Shown: positions 53,706 to 62,894, numbered from the stretch's first letter. The stretch: DNA of 64,000 nucleotides from Alphaproteobacteria bacterium (GCA_030433215.1 JAUIMC010000001.1:248001-312000), one strand, 5' to 3'. Numbers and translations are program-made. Notes: a model not told the origin generated them from the sequence alone.

Positions 53706-54299
53706 ATGTCCGACAAAATGATCAATGACGAAGCCCTCGATCTGATCTTCCGCGACGCGCGCACGCGCAATGGCTGGGAGGAGCGCAAGGTCACCTCGAC
53801 CCTGATGCAGGCCGTCTACGATCTGACGAAGATGGGCCCGACCTCCGCGAATTGCTCGCCCGCGCGGTTCGTCTTCGTGACCTCGGACGAGGCGAAGGCC
53901 CGGCTGAAGCCGCATCTGATGGACACCAATCAGGAAAAGACTATGGCCGCGCCCTGCTGCGTCATCATCGGGCATGATATGAAGTTTTATGAAAAACTGC
54001 CCGAGCTTTTTCCGCATACGGATGCGAAAAGCTGGTTTGAAGGCAATGACGCGCTGATCGAGGAAACGGCTTTCCGCAACGGCTCCTTGCAGGGCGCTTA
54101 TTTCATGATCGCCGCCCGTGCGGTCGGTCTCGATTGCGGGCCGATGTCGGGCTTCGACAAGGATGGGGTCGACAAGGAGTTTTTCGCCGGCACCACGATC
54201 AAGTCGAATTTCCTGTGCAATATCGGCTATGGCACGGACGACAATCTTTTCCCGCGTTCGCCGCGGCTTGAGTTCAACGACGCCTGTCAGATTCTTTAA
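53706..54299 (+). CDS. rutE: RutE/HadB-like nitroreductase (malonic semialdehyde reductase)
   Basis: A 197-residue FMN protein of the nitroreductase superfamily: [63 protein letters not shown], in pieces, which match the RutE/YdfN group reducing malonic semialdehyde. None of the other rut pyrimidine-degradation genes is nearby, so the assignment of substrate is weaker than that of family. Confidence 0.83.
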   Translation: MSDKMINDEALDLIFRDARTRNGWEERKVTSTLMQAVYDLTKMGPTSANCSPARFVFVTSDEAKARLKPHLMDTNQEKTMAAPCCVIIGHDMKFYEKLPELFPHTDAKSWFEGNDALIEETAFRNGSLQGAYFMIAARAVGLDCGPMSGFDKDGVDKEFFAGTTIKSNFLCNIGYGTDDNLFPRSPRLEFNDACQIL

Positions 54300-54307
54300 T
54301 CACCGTC

Positions 54308-55084
54308 ATGAAGCAGCGCTTTGTTTCGATTGCGCGGATGGCGGGCGTCTTGCCGCTCGTCGATGCGGCCCGGTTCTGGCGCGAAAAGCGCCGGCGCGCT
54401 GACGAAAACCGCATCTTTCTTAGAAAACATCCCGGCTTTGAGCCGCCGCCCCTGTGGTGGATGCACGACATGTATCGCCATACGTCCTACAGGCTTTACT
54501 GGGGAAAGGGGCTGGACATCGCCGCGTCTTTTTCGGAGCGGATTGACGCCCATGTAAAGGCCGAACACCTGCGCGTCGCCGAATGGGGCTGCGGGCTGGG
54601 GCGCATCCTGCGTCACATGCCCGACCGCTATGAGAAGACGGGTTTCGATTATAACGCCGACGCCATTGATTGGTGTTCGGAGCATATAAAAAACGCCACG
54701 TTCTTTCATAACGATCTGATGCCGCCATTGCCGGCCGCTGCGGCGTCCTTTGACTCGGTCTATGCGTTCTCTGTCTTCACGCATCTTTCCCCCGAAGCCC
54801 ATGACGCCTGGATCGCCGATATCGCGCGCGTGCTGGCGCCGGGGGGCGTCTTTTTCGCCTTGTTCCACATGAAGCCGCGGCCCGGCCAGCTCCTGCCCGA
54901 AGAAGAAGTCCGTTTTGCGCGCGGCGAGCTCGTGACGCGCGGGGGCGTTAAGGAAGGCTCGCGCACCTATGTCGCCTATCACCCGGAAAGCTGGCTGCGC
55001 CATCACCTTTTCCATGGCTGGGAGATATTGGAAGGGCCGGTCGATTTCCACGGCCAGAGCCTGATCGCCGCCCGGCGGCCTTAA
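54308..55084 (+). CDS. Class I SAM-dependent methyltransferase
   Basis: A 258-residue protein with the Rossmann methyltransferase motifs: LRVAEWGCGLGRILRHMPD (motif I), GFDYNADAIDWC, SVYAFSVFTHLSP and LAPGGVFFALFH. Substrate unknown. Starts eight bases past rutE and its stop overlaps the amidase gene stop on the other strand. Confidence 0.82.
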   Translation: MKQRFVSIARMAGVLPLVDAARFWREKRRRADENRIFLRKHPGFEPPPLWWMHDMYRHTSYRLYWGKGLDIAASFSERIDAHVKAEHLRVAEWGCGLGRILRHMPDRYEKTGFDYNADAIDWCSEHIKNATFFHNDLMPPLPAAAASFDSVYAFSVFTHLSPEAHDAWIADIARVLAPGGVFFALFHMKPRPGQLLPEEEVRFARGELVTRGGVKEGSRTYVAYHPESWLRHHLFHGWEILEGPVDFHGQSLIAARRP

Positions 55085-55683
55085 CCGCGCACTCTCGCCA
55101 TAAACTCCGTCCACGGAAAATTAGCGCCCGGGTCGGTGCGGCGGTCCCGGTCGAGCCTTGCATGGCTCGTCACATGGACGAGCTTCGGATATTTCGCCCA
55201 GGCATAGCGCACGATGGCGGCGGCGGCGCCGATCTGCCAGTCCGAGAACGGATCCTCGCCGTCCTGCCGGTTGACGATTTCGATCCCGAGGGAGGCGCGA
55301 TTGAGATTGGTCGCGCCGTTGCAGATGTCAGGATGCGCGCAGGACCGGCGCACATGCCACGCCGCGAGCCTTTCCGGACAGGTCGCCCAGACATGAGCGC
55401 CATGCGCCGCCTCGTCCTTGCCCGGCACCACCCAGTGAAAACTGGCGCGGCCCGCCTCCATCACCGAAACGGCGCCGTCCGTGGTCGCGCCCGCCGTCGC
55501 GTGAATGACGACAAGGCGGATTGTTTCCTCTGGCGGACCGCCGCGCAAAGAGGCGACATCGCCCGCCGCCGCCCAGGCGCGCGGATGGATTTTTTCAGCC
55601 AGCGGCGCGGGCGGCGGCGTTCGGGGCAGGTCGAACTGAAAGTCTTTCGGGTCGCGGGCGAGGGCGGTCGGCATGTGGTTCAT
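55081..55683 (-). CDS. N-acetylmuramoyl-L-alanine amidase (Amidase_2/PGRP fold)
   Basis: A 200-residue Amidase_2 protein: RLVVIHATAGAT (zinc His), FHWVVPGKDEAAHGAHVWATCPERLAAWH, NRASLGIEIVN and SHARLDRDRRTDPGANFPW, the latter with the second zinc ligand and catalytic acid. No signal peptide is evident, as in AmpD-type cytosolic enzymes; recycling of anhydromuropeptides is likely. The first 40 residues are Pro-rich and non-conserved; MPTALARD is an alternative start. Confidence 0.86.
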   Translation of the reverse strand: MNHMPTALARDPKDFQFDLPRTPPPAPLAEKIHPRAWAAAGDVASLRGGPPEETIRLVVIHATAGATTDGAVSVMEAGRASFHWVVPGKDEAAHGAHVWATCPERLAAWHVRRSCAHPDICNGATNLNRASLGIEIVNRQDGEDPFSDWQIGAAAAIVRYAWAKYPKLVHVTSHARLDRDRRTDPGANFPWTEFMARVRG

Positions 55684-55748
55684 GGAGGTTTCCTCCGGCC
55701 ATGGCTTTAAGGATTTGCGCCCGCGCCGGCGTCGAGTAGGAAAGCGCC

Positions 55749-56420
55749 ATGCTGGTGATGGGTCTCGATACGGCGTTGAAGCGCTGCTCGGTCGCTATTC
55801 TAAGGGGCGGCGAGGTGCTCGCGGATGAGTCCCTCGGACTCGAGCGCGGCCATGCGGAGTATCTCGCGCCCATGGCGGCGGCCGCGCTGTCGAAAGCCGG
55901 GATTGCGGTGCGCGATCTTGACCGGGTCGGGGTGGTTGTCGGCCCGGGCGGGTTTACGGGCGTGCGCGTGGCGCTTTCCTTCGCTCGCGGTCTCGGGGTC
56001 GGAACCGGCTTGCCTATTGTCGGCGTCACCAGCCTTGCGGCCCTTGCCGCGCCGCTTGAGGCGTCCCTCGCGGCGCCGGTGATCGATGCCAGGCGGGGCC
56101 AGGTTTACGCCGCGCTTTACGGGCCCGGCGGCGAAGTCCTCCTGCCGCCATTCGTTTCGGAGCCGGAAAAGGCATTGGAAAAACTGAGAGAAAGGGCCGC
56201 AGACGCAGCGGTGATGCTGGTCGGCTCAGGGGCCGGGCTGCTCGGTCCCGTGCCTGCCGGCTGGGCCATCGAGGGCGCAGAAGACATCGACGCCAAAGCG
56301 GTCGCGCGCCTCGCCGCCGCCGCGCCGGTCCCGCAAGGCCCGCCCGCGCCGCTCTATCTGCGCGCGCCTGACGCCAAGCCCGGCCGGCCCAGCCCTTTCG
56401 AGCGCGAGGCGGGCGCGTGA
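55749..56420 (+). CDS. tsaB: TsaB, tRNA t6A synthesis complex subunit
   Basis: A 223-residue TsaB: MLVMGLDTALKRCSVAIL, HAEYLAPMAAAAL, GVVVGPGGFTGVRVALSFARGLG, and VIDARRGQVYAALY. It dimerises with TsaD in forming N6-threonylcarbamoyladenosine at position 37 of ANN-decoding tRNAs. It overlaps rimI by four bases, the order conserved across alphaproteobacteria. Confidence 0.95.
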   Translation: MLVMGLDTALKRCSVAILRGGEVLADESLGLERGHAEYLAPMAAAALSKAGIAVRDLDRVGVVVGPGGFTGVRVALSFARGLGVGTGLPIVGVTSLAALAAPLEASLAAPVIDARRGQVYAALYGPGGEVLLPPFVSEPEKALEKLRERAADAAVMLVGSGAGLLGPVPAGWAIEGAEDIDAKAVARLAAAAPVPQGPPAPLYLRAPDAKPGRPSPFEREAGA

Positions 56421-56872
56421 GCGGCTGGCGCGTCTGGTCTGGCGCCGAAAAAGACGCCGACGCGCTGGCCGACCTCGAAGCGCTCGCCTTTGGCGGGAGG
56501 AGCTGGGGCGCCAACAATGTGAAGGAGAGCTTTGTCGCGTCGCGCGTGACAGTTCTTTTCGGCGGCGAAAGCGAGGCGCGTGCGAAAGGCTTCGCGCTCT
56601 GGCGCGATCTGGGCGATGACGCGGAGCTTTTGACCATCGGCGTCGCCCCGGACGCGCGCCGCCAGGGGCTCGGGGCGGCGCTGCTCGGCGCCGTCATCGA
56701 GGCGGCCCGCCACGCCGGCGCCCAGCGCCTGTTTCTGGAGGTCGGCATGGATAATCCCGAGGCGCGCGCCCTTTACGAGCGGGCCGGTTTTTCACAGGTT
56801 GGCGCCCGCAAGGCCTATTACGCCGATGGCGGCGACGCGGCTGTGCTGGCGCTTGATCTGCGCGATGCGTAA
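56417..56872 (+). CDS. rimI: RimI, ribosomal protein alanine N-acetyltransferase
   Basis: A 151-residue GNAT protein: AKGFALWRDLGDDAELLTIGVAPDARRQGLGAALLGAVI (CoA-binding loop RRQGLG) and EVGMDNPEARALYERAGF. It acetylates the N-terminus of S18. The GTG start is inside the tsaB stop (GTGA). Co-transcribed with tsaB and probably with fur, 115 bases further on. Confidence 0.93.
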   Translation: MSGWRVWSGAEKDADALADLEALAFGGRSWGANNVKESFVASRVTVLFGGESEARAKGFALWRDLGDDAELLTIGVAPDARRQGLGAALLGAVIEAARHAGAQRLFLEVGMDNPEARALYERAGFSQVGARKAYYADGGDAAVLALDLRDA

Positions 56873-56987
56873 GACCCGGCTAAGTGTTGGGGCCGGTTTC
56901 GCTTTCGAGTTGCATGGCGGGGCCGGCGCGTTGATAAAGGGCCCGGCGCAATGAGCGCCCTGGACCGCATTCACCGGGGAAAACGAC

Positions 56988-57404
56988 ATGGACCGGCTTG
57001 AAAAACTCTGCACCGAAAAGGGCATGCGCATGACCGAGCAGCGCCGGGTCATTGCGCGCGTTCTCTCCGTGGCCAGCGATCACCCCGATGTGGAGGAGAT
57101 CCACCGCCGGGCGACCGAAATCGACGCCAATATTTCCATCGCCACGGTCTACCGCACCATGCGCCTTTTCGAGGAGGCGGGCGTCGTCGAGCGCCATGAC
57201 TTTCAGGACGGGCGGGCGCGCTATGAGGAAGCGACGGAAAGCCATCACGACCATCTTATCGACCTGCGCTCCGGCGAGGTGATCGAATTCGTCAATGAAG
57301 AGATCGAGGCGTTGCAGCGCAAGATTGCCGAACAGCACGGCTTCAAGCTCGTCGACCACCGGCTGGAGCTTTACGGCGTGCCCCTAGACAAGTCCAAGGA
57401 CTGA
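56988..57404 (+). CDS. fur: Fur-family metalloregulator
   Basis: A 138-residue Fur-family repressor with winged helix (RMTEQRRVIARVLS, HPDVEEIHRRATEID, ISIATVYRTMRLFEEAGVV) and the metal/dimer domain (ESHHDHLIDLRSGEVIEF). The structural cysteines of other Fur groups are absent, as in alphaproteobacterial Fur/Mur, so iron or manganese cannot be told apart. ATG 56988 is preceded by GGGG(A). Normally followed by miaB in this class; here about 6.5 kb separates them. Confidence 0.92.
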   Translation: MDRLEKLCTEKGMRMTEQRRVIARVLSVASDHPDVEEIHRRATEIDANISIATVYRTMRLFEEAGVVERHDFQDGRARYEEATESHHDHLIDLRSGEVIEFVNEEIEALQRKIAEQHGFKLVDHRLELYGVPLDKSKD

Positions 57405-57418
57405 GCACGCCCGGAGAT

Positions 57419-57437
57419 TTTGGCCGAATCGGCCAAA
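57419..57437. promoter_or_regulatory. 19-base palindrome after fur
   Basis: Arms TTTGGCCGA and TCGGCCAAA flank one A, giving a perfect palindrome 15 bases past the fur stop. It has no T-run after it, so is a better operator than terminator candidate for the next gene, whose start is 126 bases on. Confidence 0.5.
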
Positions 57438-57563
57438 TGACATAAGGAAATCTTGACGATTTTCGGTAAACTGGTCAGTGTAATTCCCGGAGTCACACAG
57501 CTGTTCGCGGCTGCCTGAAAAGACATATCGCCGGCCGTCCGCGAGCGCTTTTGGAGGAAACGC

Positions 57564-58688
57564 ATGGCTTCCCAAAATCCCTCATTGCGCGATCTTTATC
57601 CGATCCCCGACATCGATCCCTGCTGGACCGTGCCCCAGAATTTCGAAGCCTCTTTCGACTGGGACTATGACGACGGCCGCAAGCAGATGATGCACCTCTA
57701 TCAGAAGGGCAAGGACATGCAGTGGGATGCGCTGGAGCGCATCGACTGGTCTTTGGACCTCGACGAAGAAAACCCCATGCAGATCAAGGACGAGATGGGC
57801 GGCATCGCGCATCTGCCGCTGTGGGGGAAGATGAGCGCCAAGGAAAAGGCTGAGCTCCGCCGCCACCAGCAGGCGTGGACGATCTCGCAATTCATGCAGG
57901 GCGAACAGGCGGCGCTGATCTGCGCGGCGAAAATCGTCCAGCAGGTGCCCGATCTCGACGCCAAGTTCTACGCCTCGACGCAGGTGATGGACGAAGCGCG
58001 GCATGTGGAGGCCTACAAGAAACTCCTCCAGGCTTTCGGCGTCGCCTATCCCATGACCGGTCCGTTGCAGACGCTGGTCGATCAGGCGCTCCGGGACTCG
58101 CGCTGGGACATGACCTATCTCGCCATGCAGGTGGTGATCGAAGGGCTTGCGCTCGCGGCCTTCAACAATATCCGTGAGACCGCCGGCAATCCCCTGGCGC
58201 AGCAGGTCAACGCCTATGTGATGCAGGATGAATCGCGTCACGTCGCCTTCGGCCGGCTGACGCTGAAGGAATATTATCCGCAGCTCACTCAGAAAGAGCG
58301 CGACGAGCGCGAGGAGTTTCTCGTCGAGGCCTGCTATCACATGCGCGACCGCTTCGAGGCGCGCGAGTTGTATCAGGCGCTGGATCTGCCCGTCGATGAA
58401 ATCGTCGAGGCGCAGATGGCTTCCGGCTATCAGCAGATGTTCCGCACCATGCTGTTCTCGCGCATCGTGCCGATCGTGCGCGATATCGGCCTGTGGTCGG
58501 ACAAGATTCAAAACGCCTACACGGAAATGGGCGTCATCGGCTTTGCGGATGTGGATTACGGCGAGCTTATGCAGCACGACAATGAGCGCGCCGAAGAGTT
58601 CGATGAAATGAACAAGCGCAAGCGGCAAGGCTATGTCGAAGAGGTCGCGGAGCTTGGCAAATCCGGCGGCGTCGCCGCGGCGGAATAA
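57564..58688 (+). CDS. Ferritin-like di-iron protein
   Basis: A 374-residue helical protein with the ligand pairs of the ferritin/ribonucleotide-reductase R2 superfamily: E in QGEQAALICAAKIV, VMDEARHVEAY, a second E in QVVIEGLALAAFN and QDESRHVAFGRLTLK. That is E...ExxH...E...ExxH. It is unlike aerobic R2 proteins in length and context; it may be an oxygenase or an oxidase. Directly downstream of fur, suggesting iron control. GGAGG lies six bases before ATG 57564. Confidence 0.82.
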   Translation: MASQNPSLRDLYPIPDIDPCWTVPQNFEASFDWDYDDGRKQMMHLYQKGKDMQWDALERIDWSLDLDEENPMQIKDEMGGIAHLPLWGKMSAKEKAELRRHQQAWTISQFMQGEQAALICAAKIVQQVPDLDAKFYASTQVMDEARHVEAYKKLLQAFGVAYPMTGPLQTLVDQALRDSRWDMTYLAMQVVIEGLALAAFNNIRETAGNPLAQQVNAYVMQDESRHVAFGRLTLKEYYPQLTQKERDEREEFLVEACYHMRDRFEARELYQALDLPVDEIVEAQMASGYQQMFRTMLFSRIVPIVRDIGLWSDKIQNAYTEMGVIGFADVDYGELMQHDNERAEEFDEMNKRKRQGYVEEVAELGKSGGVAAAE

Positions 58689-58712
58689 GGTACATCGATC
58701 AGCAAAAAAACA

Positions 58713-58742
58713 AGGGCGATAGAGCATCTATCGCCCTTTTGC
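58713..58742. terminator. Bidirectional terminator between di-iron protein and lipoprotein genes
   Basis: Stem AGGGCGATAG/CTATCGCCCT with loop AGCAT; T-rich to the right, A-rich to the left. Confidence 0.88.
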
Positions 58743-58763
58743 CGTTCTTGTCGTTTCCTGAAG

Positions 58764-59420
58764 TCAGACGCCGGAGAAATTCTTCCTGTAAAGCGGCTCC
58801 GGCGCCGGGGCTGCGTAATTTTGCGTCCGGTCGCGTTCGATCTTTTCGGCAAGGGCGTCGGCGGAGCGGCCGAGTTCGCGGATCGCGGACGCATAGGCGT
58901 CGCGGATCACCTCGAGGCGGTCTTCGTCCACCGGCTCTCCGGCTTTCTCGAGCTGCTTGGCGGCGCTTACATAAATCTGGCGGTTTTCCCGCAGCGCCTG
59001 GATTGCGCTTTCGAGCATGACGACGTCGTTCATGGAAAGGCGCGGGGCGGCGAGCGCGCCGTCAGCGGCGACAAGCAGGCGGTCGGCGGCGGCGAGATTT
59101 GCGCTTGCGTCGCTCGCCAGCTTGTAAAAGCGCGCGCCCTGGGGCTGCAGATCGTCGATATAGATGTCGACGGCCTTGCTGCGGCTCATGTGATCGTCGT
59201 CGCCGGCGCCCGTAATGCGGGAAAAGAAGGAAACGTCTTCAACGCGCGGCCATGGCGCGGTCTCAACGTCCCTGACGGCGTCGGCGAGCAGATCGCGCTG
59301 GGCGACGGTTTCGCGCCGCGCATCAGATTGCGAAGTGAGCGGATTGACGGCGCAGCCGCCAGAAAACAACAAGACAAAAGCGGCAAAACCGCCGAATAGT
59401 CCTGAACCCCGTTTCACCAA
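58764..59420 (-). CDS. Putative lipoprotein, helical
   Basis: A 218-residue protein with a lipoprotein signal: hydrophobic run GFAAFVLLFSGGC with lipobox SGGC, cysteine at about residue 23. The mature part is predicted helical and Ala/Asp/Arg-rich (LAAADRLLVAADGALAAP), with no recognised domain. Start is TTG at 59420 or GTG at 59417; GGAG upstream suits either. Function unknown. Confidence 0.72.
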   Translation of the reverse strand: MVKRGSGLFGGFAAFVLLFSGGCAVNPLTSQSDARRETVAQRDLLADAVRDVETAPWPRVEDVSFFSRITGAGDDDHMSRSKAVDIYIDDLQPQGARFYKLASDASANLAAADRLLVAADGALAAPRLSMNDVVMLESAIQALRENRQIYVSAAKQLEKAGEPVDEDRLEVIRDAYASAIRELGRSADALAEKIERDRTQNYAAPAPEPLYRKNFSGV

Positions 59421-59501
59421 ACCCCGAACTCCAGAAAGACTTGTTACACATGTCTCTCCCCACTAAACGCTAACGCAACAAAACGGTCTTGTCAGCAGGA
59501 A

Positions 59502-60458
59502 ATGAACGAAGTTCGAACTTTATACCCGCCATTGGAGCCATTTGACGCCGGCATGCTGCGCGTCAGCGATGGTCATGAAATTTATTATGAAGTGTCCGGC
59601 GCGCCGGACGGCAAGCCGGTCGTGGTCTGCCATGGCGGGCCCGGCGGCGGCACGACGCCGTCCATGCGCCGCTATTTCGACCCCAGGCGCTATCGCATCG
59701 TCTTGTTCGACCAGCGCGGCTGCGGCAAGTCGCGCCCCCATGCGGATCTCACGGACAACACGACATGGGATCTCGTCGCCGACATGGAAAAACTGCGCGC
59801 GCATCTCGGGATCGAGCGCTGGCAGGTGTTCGGCGGCTCCTGGGGCTCGACGCTGGCGCTGGCTTACGCCGAAACCCATCCAGAACAGGTGAGCGAGCTT
59901 GTTCTGCGCGGTATTTTCACGCTGCGCCGGGAGGAGATCGAGTGGTTCTATCAGGAGGGGGCGAGCTGGCTCTTCCCCGATCTCTGGGAAGATTATGTAA
60001 GACCGATCCCCGAGGATGAGCGCGGCGATCTCATTGCCGCCTATTACAAGCGTCTCACCGGCGACGACGAAGCGGAAAAACTGCGCGCGGCGAAAGCCTG
60101 GAGCCTGTGGGAAGGCGGCACGGTTTCGCTGATGCCCTCAGAAGAGCGCATGCAGAGTTTTTCGTCGGACGCTTTCGCGCTCGCCTTCGCGCGCATCGAA
60201 TGCCACTATTTCGCCAATGGCGGCTTCTTCGAGCGCGACGACCAGATCCTCGCCAATATCGACCGGGTGCGGAGTATTCCGGCGGTGATCGTGCAGGGGC
60301 GCTATGACGTCTGCACGCCCATGAAGACCGCCTGGGATCTGCATGTCGCCTGGCCCGAAGCGGACTTCAAGCTCATTCTCGACGCCGGCCACGCCGCATC
60401 CGAACCCGGCATCATCGACGCCTTGATCCGCGCGACGGACAGATACGCGTCGCGGTAA
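59502..60458 (+). CDS. pip: Proline iminopeptidase
   Basis: A 318-residue alpha/beta-hydrolase (S33) that removes N-terminal proline. HGGPGGGTTPSMRRYFDP oxyanion region, DQRGCGKSRPHADL, catalytic Ser in GGSWGSTLALAYAE, RGIFTLRREEIEWFYQEGA, and YDVCTPMKTAWDLH for the Asp; catalytic His in DAGHAASEPG. All full length. Start ATG 59502. Confidence 0.94.
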   Translation: MNEVRTLYPPLEPFDAGMLRVSDGHEIYYEVSGAPDGKPVVVCHGGPGGGTTPSMRRYFDPRRYRIVLFDQRGCGKSRPHADLTDNTTWDLVADMEKLRAHLGIERWQVFGGSWGSTLALAYAETHPEQVSELVLRGIFTLRREEIEWFYQEGASWLFPDLWEDYVRPIPEDERGDLIAAYYKRLTGDDEAEKLRAAKAWSLWEGGTVSLMPSEERMQSFSSDAFALAFARIECHYFANGGFFERDDQILANIDRVRSIPAVIVQGRYDVCTPMKTAWDLHVAWPEADFKLILDAGHAASEPGIIDALIRATDRYASR

Positions 60459-60474
60459 AACGCAGCGCTATCCT

Positions 60475-62034
60475 CTAGTGGAAATCAAAGTCGGTGATCA
60501 GGCGGCGCCCGCCCGGTCCGCGCTGGAACAGCCTGAGGCGGAGTTCCTGCACGGCTGTCGCGTCGATCGGCGTCATGGTGATCGAGCCGACGATGCGCGC
60601 GTCTTCGCAGGTCCATTCGAAGGTCGCCGAAAGACGTCCGTCGGCGGTCAGGGGGGCATCCGTGGCGCATGTCCCGGCGGCGGCTTTCATGTCGGCAAGC
60701 TGCGCGTTCCAGCGCTCGACCGAGCGGTCCGGAAAGAAATTGTCGGCGAAGGAAAGCCCGCCGCTTTCAATATCGCCGGCGTCATAAGCTTTCGCGACGC
60801 CATCATAAGCGGCAGGCACGCCTGCATTCAGCGTCGGCGCGGGCGGACGGCTGGCGAGGGCGCTTCTGGCGAGCATCAGCCCGCCATCGGTTCCGGGGCC
60901 GGAGGTCGGCGCATAGGTGCGGTTCGCGAACACGAAAATCCCGACGCCGCGTTCCGGCATCATCATCACGTAAGAGCCGTAACCCGGAAAGCCGCCCGAA
61001 TGGGTCAGGATCAGCCCGGCGTCGCAATGGATGGTCATCCTGAGGCCCATGGAATAGGCGGAGGACATTATGCACTCGTCGGCGCCGTTAAGACCCGACG
61101 GCAGCGAAGGCCCGTGTAGGAAAACCCCGTCGAGAACCGAGCGCACGAGCGCGCGCGGCATCGGCCCCTTGTCTTCGCCGTCGCGGGCGGGCCAGGCGGA
61201 AAGAAACCACGAGACGAACTTGCCGTAATCCTCCGCGGTGGTCCAAATCCCGCCAATGGGATCGAACGCACCAGAATAAAGAGGTGGCTCTTCGACATAT
61301 TCGTTGTTCAGCCAGTGATAGGCGCCAGCGCGTTCGCTTTCGGGTATGGCGGTAAGGTCGAGCGTGGTGTCGTCCATGCCGAGCGGGTCCAGAAGGCGCT
61401 CCTGCAGCAATTGCGCAAAGCTTTGTTCCGAGACGTTTTCGAGAATGCGCCCGGCGATCGCATAGCCGAAATTCGAATATTCGTATTTTTCGCCCGGCGC
61501 ATGGGAGAGCGGCGCGGCCTCAGCGAGAAACGCGTCGAACTCTTCGGCGCTGCGCGCCATCTGGCGGTCGGCCCAGGGATTGTCAGTGACGAAGCCCGCA
61601 GTGTGATGGAGAAGATCGCGCACGGTGATCTTGCGCGAGTCGCTCGTCGGATAGTCGAGATCGGCAAGCGCCGGAACGTATGTCTCCGCCGGCGCGTCGA
61701 GGAGAATTTTGCCCTCCGCTGCAAGATCGAGAACGAGGAGCGAGGTCATCATTTTCGTCATCGAGGCGATGCGATAATGCGTCTTCGCTGTCGTGGGGGC
61801 GCCGGTCTCTACATTGCGCACGCCATAGGTTTTCACATGCACAAGCCCGCCGTCTGCGACGACGCCGTAAACGAGGCTGGGCGCGTTGATGTCGAGCTGG
61901 GCGTCGGCGAAAAGCGCGTCGAGCCGGGCGAGGGCCGCTTTTTCTTCGGCGCTCAGCCGCGCAAGGGCGGGGCTCGCGGCGAGGCTTGCGGTCAGGAATG
62001 AGATGATGGCGATGAAGGCGAACGGATGACGCAT
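60475..62034 (-). CDS. Serine beta-lactamase-family hydrolase (class C fold)
   Basis: A 519-residue exported protein, signal peptide to about residue 25 (SPALARL). Active-site motifs: SxxK at 91-94 (SMTK) and YSN at 186-188. No canonical KTG is visible; the H-S-G in LILTHSGGFPGYG replaces it, as in esterase-like members. A C-terminal extension of about 120 residues follows. Probable peptidase or esterase of unknown substrate, not an antibiotic lactamase on this evidence. Confidence 0.86.
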   Translation of the reverse strand: MRHPFAFIAIISFLTASLAASPALARLSAEEKAALARLDALFADAQLDINAPSLVYGVVADGGLVHVKTYGVRNVETGAPTTAKTHYRIASMTKMMTSLLVLDLAAEGKILLDAPAETYVPALADLDYPTSDSRKITVRDLLHHTAGFVTDNPWADRQMARSAEEFDAFLAEAAPLSHAPGEKYEYSNFGYAIAGRILENVSEQSFAQLLQERLLDPLGMDDTTLDLTAIPESERAGAYHWLNNEYVEEPPLYSGAFDPIGGIWTTAEDYGKFVSWFLSAWPARDGEDKGPMPRALVRSVLDGVFLHGPSLPSGLNGADECIMSSAYSMGLRMTIHCDAGLILTHSGGFPGYGSYVMMMPERGVGIFVFANRTYAPTSGPGTDGGLMLARSALASRPPAPTLNAGVPAAYDGVAKAYDAGDIESGGLSFADNFFPDRSVERWNAQLADMKAAAGTCATDAPLTADGRLSATFEWTCEDARIVGSITMTPIDATAVQELRLRLFQRGPGGRRLITDFDFH

Positions 62035-62319
62035 GGTTGTCCTCGATTGTCTTTGCCGCCAACACTGCCGAATGGCGCGCCCGACGCAAGACTATCGCCG
62101 TCTTTAGGACAAAGATTTTCAGGAAGGCGCGTTTCAGGTCGGCTCCCTGTCAGTAAAAGCCTCGCTTCGCCCTTCGCAGAGAAAGACTATCCCGGTCTTT
62201 TGCTGCCTATCGATGAAAATTGATGTTTCTAGGTGGCGAGGTGTCGTAAATATTCGAGATATATATTTTTGTTTTACTTGACCTGTTTGCACGGTTGCGA
62301 CACGATTTGAGAGCGGGGC
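62035..62319. other. AT-rich intergenic region with twin hairpins
   Basis: Holds two similar small stem-loops (AAGAC...GTCTT at 62088-62104, AAAGAC...GTCTTT at 62182-62200), then an AT-rich stretch (ATATATATTTTTG) and a TTGACC hexamer before the YidD-like gene. Composition differs from its surroundings. Confidence 0.45.
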
Positions 62320-62697
62320 ATGGAGGGGGCCGTGAAGGGGAGCGATCATTCTAATTTCGATCTTGGCGAGACCGTGCTTGATGTAGATCCGGTCTTGGCG
62401 CCCTCCGTCATGCGCAGGCTTGGCGGCAAGCCTGCCCAGGATGAGATTGTTGATACGCTTCCTGTTCCCAATCGACCTCATTGGCTAAGGGGCGTGGTGT
62501 GGCTGTTGAGAAGTTATCGCACACACATTTCGCCAAAGCTTGGCGACAGATGTGTCTATGAGCCAAGTTGTTCGCGTTATTCTGAGCTTGCGTTCCGTCG
62601 CTTTGGCTTCTGGCGCGGCTTAACGCTGACCGCAGGCCGGCTGGCGCGCTGTCGGCCGGGGCGCGGTGGCGTCGATCTTCGTCATATAGGGGAATGA
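62320..62697 (+). CDS. YidD-like membrane insertion factor, paralogue with N-terminal extension
   Basis: A 125-residue protein whose C-terminal 75 residues match YidD: WLLRSYRTHISPKLGDRCVYEPSCSRYSELAFRRFGFWRG, with conserved Cys78, Cys84 and Cys111 (the last in RCRPGRGG). YidD assists YidC-mediated insertion of inner-membrane proteins; the normal gene is beside rnpA. The 50-residue acidic N-terminal extension is unusual. Overlaps the next small gene (ATGA). Confidence 0.78.
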   Translation: MEGAVKGSDHSNFDLGETVLDVDPVLAPSVMRRLGGKPAQDEIVDTLPVPNRPHWLRGVVWLLRSYRTHISPKLGDRCVYEPSCSRYSELAFRRFGFWRGLTLTAGRLARCRPGRGGVDLRHIGE

Positions 62698-62894
62698 CAA
62701 TGCAATATGTTGTGAGAAATATCGGGAAGTCGTTTACGGAAAAAGGGATGAGAAATCTCGAAAAGATTCTTTCTGACTCTTATTCGTCTGGGTACAAATT
62801 TCACAGCGTTTTCGAAGTTTCTCAACCAGGCTGTCTCGGTATTGGCCAACCGAGCGTGACCTATTTTGCTATTTTTGAACGCATGACAAAGTAA
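62694..62894 (+). CDS. Small protein coupled to the YidD-like gene
   Basis: A 66-residue protein, MTMQYVVRNIGKSFTEKGMRN..., ending VTYFAIFERMTK. The pattern of a short helix followed by FHSVFEVSQPGCLG recalls DUF4177-type small proteins, but I am not certain. Its start overlaps the preceding stop (ATGA), so it is translated with it. Lower GC than the region. Confidence 0.6.
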   Translation: MTMQYVVRNIGKSFTEKGMRNLEKILSDSYSSGYKFHSVFEVSQPGCLGIGQPSVTYFAIFERMTK

